A DNA stretch of 6,025 nucleotides, from assembly GCA_002719575.1 (NCBI GenBank), contig PBHS01000020.1, positions 11,323 to 17,347 on the forward strand. Direction: 5' to 3'. Positions within the stretch are counted from its first letter, which is position 1. Every line of letters begins with the position of its first letter. Shown piece by piece: positions 1-4,600 of the stretch. The notes under the pieces were generated by a model, which saw only the letters and a program-made list of their open reading frames with translations, was not told the origin of the DNA and ran no database searches. The position numbers and the translations under genes are program-made. Source of the stretch: Gammaproteobacteria bacterium. Its GTDB lineage: Bacteria > Pseudomonadota > Gammaproteobacteria > Pseudomonadales > Pseudohongiellaceae.

Positions 1-56
1 GCCCCGGTCCCTAGTCTGTCGCTTATTTGATCGATGATAGTGATTAGCTTATTCAT
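1..56 (-). CDS. N-terminal fragment of a gene leaving the window, possibly a TRAP small permease (DctQ)
   Basis: An ATG at 56-54 on the minus strand opens a frame with no stop up to the window edge, giving 18 complete codons (MNKLITIIDQISDRLGTG). It begins 21 bp after the stop codon of the membrane-protein gene ending at 78, on the same strand, which suggests co-transcription. No convincing Shine-Dalgarno sequence precedes it. A short amphipathic start of the type 'LhxhIDxISDxLG' just before a first membrane helix is typical of small permease (DctQ) subunits of TRAP transporters, which work with a large permease (DctM) and a periplasmic binding protein to import organic acids. That resemblance is from memory and rests on very few residues. 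The existence of a gene here is plausible; its identity is only a suggestion. Confidence 0.35.
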   Translation of the reverse strand, partial: MNKLITIIDQISDRLGTG

Positions 57-77
57 ATCGTTATTTAGGCTGCGTCA

Positions 78-461
78 TTACGCAACGTTCCCTAGAGAGA
101 CCCAAATATATGCGACAAAGAGTAGCCGGTAGCTCAGCAGGATCAACGACACGCTGAGACTCAAGAACAGCATACCCAATAGCCACATCATGCTCCAGCG
201 TACGCTGAGTAACACGCGCTGCCACCAGTTTAAGGCGCTCTCGGCTGGCGGCGGAAGTTGCAGAAATAGGTGGCTCAAGGCATAGAGCATAAGAAACCAC
301 AAGAAACCAGTAAAACTATGGGGCAGCCAACGATCATCGATTAACCATGGATTGTCTATCAGGCTCAGCGCAATAAATCCCGCACAAAGCCCTGTCATGA
401 CAAGTAATAAGAAGCGAACGCGGCTCAAAACCTTAGCAAATTTATGCAGTCGTTCTATCAT
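78..461 (-). CDS. Small multi-pass inner-membrane protein of unknown function
   Basis: I do not recognise the family. From the ATG at 461 the protein has 127 residues (MIERLHKFAKV...). A basic, amphipathic N-terminus of about 15 residues is followed by hydrophobic segments at roughly 16-35, 50-69 and 90-110, and a last weaker one at about 112-125. That suggests three or four helices in the inner membrane. A proline-rich loop (LQLPPP) and a Trp-rich stretch (LNWWQRV, then VRWSMMW) lie between helices two and three. The start at 461 is preferred over the in-frame ATG at 494 because AGAAG sits 6 nt upstream, and because the 12 bases around it repeat, inverted, at the start of the divergent gene. 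The 494 start (138 residues, with a KKKK run) has a weaker GAG-type site and would leave only 22 bp between the divergent genes. The frame stays open further upstream to 701, but that part is antisense to the DUF4265 gene. The next minus-strand gene starts 21 bp downstream. Confidence 0.7.
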   Translation of the reverse strand: MIERLHKFAKVLSRVRFLLLVMTGLCAGFIALSLIDNPWLIDDRWLPHSFTGFLWFLMLYALSHLFLQLPPPAESALNWWQRVLLSVRWSMMWLLGMLFLSLSVSLILLSYRLLFVAYIWVSLGNVA

Positions 462-525
462 AGGTTTCTTCTTCTTTAAATCGTTGGCAGTCATTCTACT
501 CTCTGTGCCTTTTCCTATGATAGAA
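453..525. repeat. 12-bp perfect inverted repeat over two divergent start codons
   Basis: The arm at 453-464 (TTCTATCATAGG) is the exact reverse complement of the arm at 514-525 (CCTATGATAGAA), with 49 bp between them. Each arm holds a start codon of the gene transcribed outward: ATG at 461-459 on minus and ATG at 517-519 on plus. Both proteins therefore begin Met-Ile-Glu. The core of each arm, CTAT-N-ATAG, is itself palindromic, so the arms can also be read as direct repeats with centres 60 bp apart. On the right side the alternation continues as CTAT-G-ATAG-AAA-CTAT (515-530). TATGAT inside each arm also resembles a -10 hexamer. It could be a paired operator, a pair of outward promoter elements or a small local duplication. 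No known regulator is identified from it. Confidence 0.75.
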
Positions 526-1020
526 ACTATTATCAACAAACTGGAGCTTCCCTTTATGGCTGGCCTGAATGCGGAAGGAGAACCAGTTTTCGAGAGCTTG
601 CACGCGGAATTGTTGGATAACGGCACCAACCGGATAAGATTACTGAAATCGCCGCTGCTCGCTCGGAATTTGGCCGCTGGTGACATTCTTCGCGTGATCA
701 ACCCTTCAACCGCTGACTATGAGCTGGAGAGACGCAGCGGTAATCTGTGTATCAGGCTTTTTCGTAAAAACGATCTTAAGGATCTGGAACAGTTTCTAAC
801 TTCTGCTATCGAAAGGCTAGGTGGTTCACTCGATCTTCACGCTGAACGAGCGTTGGTATATAGCATCCACATCTCACTGGGGTTTGGTGCGATCGAAGCG
901 CTTCTAAACCGCGCCAAAGAAAAGTTCTCGGAAACCGTTTGGTATTATGGCAATGTATATGATCCCGAAGACGGAATCACGCCACTAGACTGGTGGCTAG
1001 AATTTGATAATCAGGAATAG
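517..1020 (+). CDS. DUF4265 domain-containing protein
   Basis: A cytoplasmic protein of 167 residues with no signal peptide or membrane segment. It resembles the DUF4265 family: an early strand (KLELPF, residues 8-13), then GEPVFESLHAELL (21-33), then ARNLAAGDILRV (49-60), then the ERRSGNLCIRLF segment (71-82). The C-terminal half ends in YYGNVYDPEDGITPLDWW (143-160), a conserved tail that I associate with the gammaproteobacterial branch. The biochemical function is unknown. The ATG at 517 has no Shine-Dalgarno sequence. An in-frame ATG at 556 is preceded by GGAG at 543-546 with a 9-nt spacer, but starting there would remove the first strand, so 517 is preferred on domain grounds. Reading frame upstream of 517 (back to 352) is antisense to the divergent membrane-protein gene and is not used. 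The gene ends 5 bp before yaaA and its last codons carry the yaaA ribosome-binding site, so the two are very likely co-transcribed. Confidence 0.85.
   Translation: MIETIINKLELPFMAGLNAEGEPVFESLHAELLDNGTNRIRLLKSPLLARNLAAGDILRVINPSTADYELERRSGNLCIRLFRKNDLKDLEQFLTSAIERLGGSLDLHAERALVYSIHISLGFGAIEALLNRAKEKFSETVWYYGNVYDPEDGITPLDWWLEFDNQE
543..546 (+). promoter_or_regulatory. Shine-Dalgarno-like GGAG, alternative internal start for the DUF4265 gene
   Basis: GGAG lies 9 nt before the in-frame ATG at 556. It is the only good ribosome-binding site near this gene's 5' end, because the upstream ATG at 517 follows a pyrimidine-rich stretch. If TATGAT (516-521) served as a -10 element, transcription would begin near 528 and only the 556 start could be used. 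Domain alignment argues for 517, so the start remains unsettled. Confidence 0.35.
1013..1017 (+). promoter_or_regulatory. Ribosome-binding site of yaaA
   Basis: AGGAA ends 8 nt before the yaaA ATG at 1026. It is embedded in the final codons of the DUF4265 gene, just before and overlapping that gene's TAG. This arrangement suggests translational coupling between the two genes and fixes the yaaA start. Confidence 0.75.
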
Positions 1021-1025
1021 TCCCT

Positions 1026-1811
1026 ATGCTAGTAGTGGTTTCACCCGCCAAATCTCTGGACTTTGAAAATCACCCAAAGACTCGTAAATTTTCACAACCA
1101 GAGTTTCTAAAAGAATCTCGAGAGCTGATTAAAGATCTGAGACGATTAGAGCCTGCCGATCTGTCAAAGCTGATGAACATCAGTCAAAAACTTGCTAACG
1201 AGAATCATCAGCGCTTTGCCAACTGGCACACTCCTTTTAATCTAAAAAACGCCAAGCAGGCCATTTTTGCGTTTAAAGGTGATGTCTATCTTGGGCTACA
1301 GGCTGAAGAGTTTAGCGTCGCTGATCTCAAATTCGCGCAAGATCACCTGCGCATTTTGTCTGGCTTATACGGTATTCTGAGACCACTTGACCTGATCCAA
1401 GCCTATCGGTTGGAGATGGGGCGCAAATTCCCTTCTAGCAGTGCCCAAAATCTATACGATTTTTGGGGAGACAAGCTCACCAGAAAAATTAACAAGGAGT
1501 TCGATTCCCGGACCGCAAATACGAAGGCACTGGTCAACCTAGCCTCCAATGAGTATTTCAATTCTATTAACAAAAGTTTGCTTGACGCAGAGGTTATCAC
1601 GCCAGTTTTCAAGGACTGGTCTAATGGAAAATATCGGATCATCAGTTTCTTCGCCAAAAAGGCCCGCGGCCAAATGGCTGCCCATATAATTAAAAATCGG
1701 CTAGAAGATCCGGAATCACTGATCAATTTTGCTGCCGGAGGCTATCGCTTCGATCAGGAAGCATCCTCAGACAGCAAACTGGTATTCAAGCGCAAAAAGA
1801 CTGCGTCCTGA
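1026..1811 (+). CDS. yaaA: Peroxide stress protein YaaA (DUF328/UPF0246)
   Basis: A full-length member of the YaaA family (261 residues; the E. coli protein is about 258). Recognisable conserved blocks in order: SPAKSL (6-11), FKGDVYLGL (83-91), LSGLYGILRPLDL (111-123) with YRLEMG (127-132), LYDFWGDKL (143-151), LVNLASNEYF (169-178), and YRIISFFAKKARGQM (203-217), ending in GGYRF (238-242) and a basic tail. In E. coli, YaaA is induced by OxyR during hydrogen peroxide stress and lowers intracellular free iron, limiting Fenton damage to DNA and protein; its exact biochemical mechanism is less certain, and DNA binding has been reported for the family. It is a cytoplasmic protein with no export signal. 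The ATG follows AGGAA by 8 nt. With only 5 bp after the DUF4265 stop there is no room for its own promoter, so control probably comes from the region upstream of 517. I see no OxyR-type site there. Confidence 0.96.
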   Translation: MLVVVSPAKSLDFENHPKTRKFSQPEFLKESRELIKDLRRLEPADLSKLMNISQKLANENHQRFANWHTPFNLKNAKQAIFAFKGDVYLGLQAEEFSVADLKFAQDHLRILSGLYGILRPLDLIQAYRLEMGRKFPSSSAQNLYDFWGDKLTRKINKEFDSRTANTKALVNLASNEYFNSINKSLLDAEVITPVFKDWSNGKYRIISFFAKKARGQMAAHIIKNRLEDPESLINFAAGGYRFDQEASSDSKLVFKRKKTAS

Positions 1812-1849
1812 GGCGGCTTTGGGCTAGCGATGAAGTCTAAGGCAGCTCC

Positions 1850-2479
1850 ATGACAATCAAATCCGAATCAAGTTTTCCCTTCAGTCAAGCGTGCGAAAAC
1901 AATAAAGGTCCGATTCTAGAGCACCTCAAAGCATTGCTGAGGGGCTGTCTATCAGTGCTTGAGGTAGGCAGCGGCACAGGCCAGCATGCCCTCCATTTCG
2001 CACAATATCTGCCCCACCTCACATGGCGCACGTCTGACGTTGCCACTAATCTCAACGCCCTTTCGCTCGGAATTGCCCGCGCCTCTCTGACAAATCTACC
2101 CGAGCCGATCATACTTGACGTAGATCAACTTCCTTGGACGTGTGGCCGTTTTGATGCCATTTTTATGGCGAACTCACTACACATAATGTCTAAACATTCC
2201 GCTGAAAACTTCTTTGTCGAAGTCTCAAACCACATGACAGCTGATGCGCAGCTGATTGTGTATGGTCCGTTCAAATATAACGGTGAATTTACCACACTTA
2301 GTAATGCCAGTTTTGATGAGAAGCTCAGGAAAAGGAGTTCAGTAAGCGGCCTTAGAGATTTTGAATGGATTAATGCGCTCGCTCAGCGCGCTGGTTTGAA
2401 ATTAAGACACGATTATACAATGCCGGCAAATAATCAGCTGCTGGTATGGGGAATGAGTTCACAAGCAAACACTTTATAA
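1850..2479 (+). CDS. DUF938 family class I SAM-dependent methyltransferase
   Basis: A complete 209-residue protein of the DUF938 family. The hallmark N-terminal block PFSQACENNKGPIL (10-23) is followed by the SAM-binding motif I, VLEVGSGTGQHALHFA (36-51). The acidic residue ending the second strand is D63 (TSD). The motif IV-like segment FDAIFMANSLHIM (101-113) and YGPFKYNGEFT (138-148) follow, then LRDFEW (168-173) and the C-terminal MPANNQLLVW (191-200). The Rossmann-fold SAM site is intact, so an active methyltransferase is expected, but the family's substrate is unknown to me. It has no signal peptide and should be cytoplasmic. The start is supported by TAAGG at 1838-1842 with a 7-nt spacer. 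It lies 38 bp after yaaA on the same strand with no visible terminator between, so it is probably the last gene of that transcript. An AT-rich palindrome overlaps its stop codon. Confidence 0.93.
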   Translation: MTIKSESSFPFSQACENNKGPILEHLKALLRGCLSVLEVGSGTGQHALHFAQYLPHLTWRTSDVATNLNALSLGIARASLTNLPEPIILDVDQLPWTCGRFDAIFMANSLHIMSKHSAENFFVEVSNHMTADAQLIVYGPFKYNGEFTTLSNASFDEKLRKRSSVSGLRDFEWINALAQRAGLKLRHDYTMPANNQLLVWGMSSQANTL

Positions 2480-2487
2480 ATAAAGTG
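2470..2487 (+). repeat. AT-rich palindrome over the methyltransferase stop codon
   Basis: CACTTTAT and ATAAAGTG (2470-2477 and 2480-2487) are exact inverted copies around AA. With a four-base loop the stem is 7 bp. It spans the TAA at 2477-2479. Such a hairpin could slow ribosomes or protect the transcript's 3' end, but it is AT-rich and has no following T-run, so it is not a convincing intrinsic terminator. Confidence 0.4.
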
Positions 2488-2694
2488 CCTGACGCCGAAC
2501 GGAAATCACCGACTTTCTTTAACCTAGATGTTTAATTTATTCTCCAACAGTTCCCTTTTCGAACATTTTAAACTGGTGACCGTGAACGTCGAAAGCCTGC
2601 GCTCCTAAATATGAAATACGTGCTTACAGAAAGCTAATGGGACTCTTAGATATCCGGCACTAGCTAGTTTTCTTCTTAAGAGAAAAAGGTCGCT
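2480..2694. other. Convergent intergenic region, no gene seen
   Basis: This stretch of 215 bp lies between the converging methyltransferase and sulfatase genes and must terminate transcription from both sides. I find no coding frame of useful length. It contains a short palindrome ACTAGCTAGT (2659-2668) and an A/T-rich weak inverted repeat TTTTCT/AGAAAA (about 2669-2686), whose minus strand provides a five-T run at 2687-2683. No classical GC-rich stem with a directly attached T-tract is present for either direction. Confidence 0.5.
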
Positions 2695-2720
2695 TTAGTC
2701 AAGCTCGATCATCGAGCTTG
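2683..2720 (-). terminator. Hairpin at the end of the sulfatase gene, possible terminator
   Basis: A perfect 9-bp inverted repeat, CAAGCTCGA and TCGAGCTTG (2700-2708 and 2712-2720), with a 3-nt loop, covers the last codons of the sulfatase and ends three bases before its TAA. On the minus strand it is followed after 12 nt by five Ts (2687-2683). The stem is strong, but the T-run is too far away for a standard intrinsic terminator. It may instead be a 3'-end stability hairpin or a pause site. Confidence 0.4.
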
Positions 2721-4326
2721 GCCGAAAGCCTATTCGATGTGCGATAGCAATAAGGCGCATACCCGGCGCAAGTTGCAATGGGTCTGTGTAAACCTTCCAA
2801 GTGCTGTCGAAAGGCTTCCCTGGACCCAGTATCTGATAGCCGATGTTTGCGCCCGGTGTAAGGCTCGAGAGTACGATTCTGCCATACTGTTTGTATGCTG
2901 TCGGGCTACTGGTAACAGGTTGCTCCATACCAGGCCAAATCTCATTAATAAGATCGAGCTCCGACATCATCCCCTTGTCTTCAAAACCAGAAAGCCAGCT
3001 ATCAAGCTCCGCTCTTAGCTCGAGGAGCTTATCGCTGTAAGCAGGATCGTGCGCGAGATCATGCAGCTCATGAGGGTCTGTCCGCGTGTCAAAGAGCTCT
3101 TCTAACGGCTTGCTCTCCCGAAACCATTGCGACTGGGCCTCCTTTAATTTGCCCTGATCTCTCAGGAACAACAGCTCCTGCATGATTGGCATCTGCTCCC
3201 GATAGGTGAGTGGTAGATAGTAGCCGCGCTCTGGATAATAATTGCGCAGGTATTTGAAGCGCTCATCGCGGACCGCCCTGATCGTATCATACTGCCGATC
3301 AAACCTGTCTGCCGCAGCATGTACATATCGACGCGACTCAGAAGACTGAAATTTGCCCGCGAAGGCTCTGCCGTCAACATAGTCGGGGGGCTCTATTCCT
3401 GCCAGAGACAACGCCGTCGATTTGAAATCAACAAAACTTATAAGCTGATCGTCACGCTCTCCTGCTCGCCACTGATCCGGATAACGAATAATCATTGGCA
3501 CCCGCAGGCCAGAATCGTACAGAAGTCGCTTTTGCCGGGGCAAGGGCCCACCATGATCTGAAAACCAAAAAATCACAGTGCTTTCAAGTAACCCGTCCTG
3601 CTCCAGCTCATCGAGAATTTTGCCCACTTGCTCATCCATGGCAACGATGTTGGAGTAGACCTGACGCACGTCCTGTTTGGCGACCTCGGTATCTGGAAGG
3701 TAAGGGGGTATAGGCACATCAAGGTCATAAGGCACCCGAAGAGGATTTTTAGCCTGAACCCAAATTTGACTCTCATGAGTAATGTTAAAATTGAATACGG
3801 AAAAAAACGGCTGTCCCGGCTCACGGTTGCGCCAATGGGCGGTTAGACTGCTATCATCCCAGGCCGTAACCGCCTTGCGAAATTGGTAGTCTTCCTTGGC
3901 ATTGTTGCTCGTGTAGTAACCGGCTTCCCTAAAATACTGGCTGTGCATTTTTACGAAGGGCGGTGGTACAGCTTCGTAGGGTACCAAACCATCGATACCA
4001 AATCCGGACACGTTAGTTGTTCTCATATGCTGCGCACCAATTCGGTTTTGATACATACCAGTCGCCAATGCAGCCCGACTCGGTGCGCAGACACCAGAAG
4101 TGGAGAACACCCGAGTATAACGGACTCCTTCCGTCGCAAGCCGGTCAAGATTTGGTGTCGCGACCGTATCGTCTCCAAAGGCCGGGATAATAGGGCTGAG
4201 ATCTTCAGCGACCAGCCAGAGAATGTTAGGAGTGGAGAGTGACGGTTGTTCCTTAGATGCTTGATATGACGCGTCACAAGCACAACATAGGAGAACGGTT
4301 AAGATTGAGAAAGCCAGCAGCTTCAT
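2695..4326 (-). CDS. Exported type I sulfatase (formylglycine, Cys-type) with C-terminal chitobiase-like domain
   Basis: A complete 543-residue enzyme of the alkaline-phosphatase-fold sulfatase family, which hydrolyses sulfate esters (or sulfamates) on carbohydrates. Residues 1-17 are a hydrophobic export signal ending in CCAC; C17 could be lipidated, though the lipobox is imperfect. The active-site signature CAPSRAALATG (80-90) carries C80, the residue converted to formylglycine. Metal and active-site segments are PNILWLVAEDLSP (33-45, with D42) and FWFSDHGGP (253-261, with D257 and H258). GAQHMRT (97-103) and PLPRQKRLLYDSGLRVP (261-277) resemble the sulfamidase-like S1_8 group. After the catalytic domain, about residues 473-537 (GANIGYQI...YTDPLQL...AIAHRIGFRPS) resemble the small beta domain at the C-terminus of chitobiases, a possible glycan-binding or spacer module. 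Activity needs a formylglycine-generating enzyme, which is not in this window. The Shine-Dalgarno sequence before the ATG is weak. The substrate cannot be read from sequence. Confidence 0.93.
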   Translation of the reverse strand: MKLLAFSILTVLLCCACDASYQASKEQPSLSTPNILWLVAEDLSPIIPAFGDDTVATPNLDRLATEGVRYTRVFSTSGVCAPSRAALATGMYQNRIGAQHMRTTNVSGFGIDGLVPYEAVPPPFVKMHSQYFREAGYYTSNNAKEDYQFRKAVTAWDDSSLTAHWRNREPGQPFFSVFNFNITHESQIWVQAKNPLRVPYDLDVPIPPYLPDTEVAKQDVRQVYSNIVAMDEQVGKILDELEQDGLLESTVIFWFSDHGGPLPRQKRLLYDSGLRVPMIIRYPDQWRAGERDDQLISFVDFKSTALSLAGIEPPDYVDGRAFAGKFQSSESRRYVHAAADRFDRQYDTIRAVRDERFKYLRNYYPERGYYLPLTYREQMPIMQELLFLRDQGKLKEAQSQWFRESKPLEELFDTRTDPHELHDLAHDPAYSDKLLELRAELDSWLSGFEDKGMMSELDLINEIWPGMEQPVTSSPTAYKQYGRIVLSSLTPGANIGYQILGPGKPFDSTWKVYTDPLQLAPGMRLIAIAHRIGFRPSSMIELD

Positions 4327-4460
4327 AAGTTACCAGTGGTCGCTTCGACTTATTGAAAAGAACGAGCGGTGTCTAGCATCAAGCGCACCGCAGTCAGCAG
4401 CGCATGATGCTTATAAGTCTCTAACATACTTTAGGCCAGGTATCATCGATATAAAACTGC

Positions 4461-4489
4461 TGGCGTAATTTAAGCGGCTCATGACGCCA
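4461..4489. repeat. Spaced inverted repeat, possible operator upstream of the sulfatase
   Basis: TGGCGT (4461-4466) and ACGCCA (4484-4489) are exact inverted copies separated by 17 bp. They sit next to the candidate promoter on the minus strand, where a transcription start would fall inside the repeat. The position suits a repressor operator, but six-base arms with a 17-bp gap can occur by chance. Confidence 0.25.
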
Positions 4490-4517
4490 AGCTAAAGGTC
4501 AGCGACACGACTGTCAA
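4489..4517 (-). promoter_or_regulatory. Candidate sigma-70 promoter for the sulfatase gene
   Basis: On the minus strand TTGACA (4517-4512) matches the -35 consensus perfectly. At the optimal 17-bp spacing the -10 is TAGCTT (4494-4489), which keeps only three of six consensus bases. A start near 4482 would leave an untranslated leader of about 155 nt before the sulfatase ATG. The weak -10 makes this tentative. Confidence 0.3.
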
Positions 4518-4600
4518 AATAAGATTTTCACGTAGCATCGTGCCTCTTAGTGAACGGTAGCGCGAGAGATTTACGGCCGACCGGCACTGTTAAAATAATC

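Larger units (their letters stand above)
4327..4600. other. Intergenic region upstream of the sulfatase, no gene seen
   Basis: There are 274 bp between the serine hydrolase stop and the sulfatase start, both on minus. I find no coding frame worth calling and no clear terminator for the hydrolase; only a tiny GCCG/CGGC stem lies near 4577-4586. The length suggests the sulfatase has its own promoter here. A perfect -35 hexamer and an adjacent spaced inverted repeat are listed separately. Confidence 0.5.

Noticed and set aside
352..516. Upstream extension of the DUF4265 gene to an ATG at 352
   Set aside because: This part is antisense to the membrane-protein gene and gives a sequence unlike the family's N-terminus. 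Domain similarity begins only after 517.
453..530. OxyR binding site for the yaaA cluster, suggested by the ATAG and CTAT tetramers
   Set aside because: OxyR sites use ATAG-N7-CTAT spacing. Here the order is CTAT-N1-ATAG, and the one ATAG-CTAT pair (520-530) is only 3 bases apart, so the geometry does not fit.
495..701. Extension of the minus-strand membrane protein to an ATG at 701
   Set aside because: It would run through the DUF4265 coding region on the opposite strand and adds low-quality, non-membrane sequence.
2470..2487. Intrinsic terminator for the yaaA-methyltransferase transcript
   Set aside because: The stem is AT-rich and no T-run follows it, so it is kept only as a palindrome.
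3883..4242. Plus-strand open frame of 119 codons inside the sulfatase
   Set aside because: It lies wholly within the confidently identified sulfatase on the other strand and its translation resembles no family I know. It is a shadow frame.
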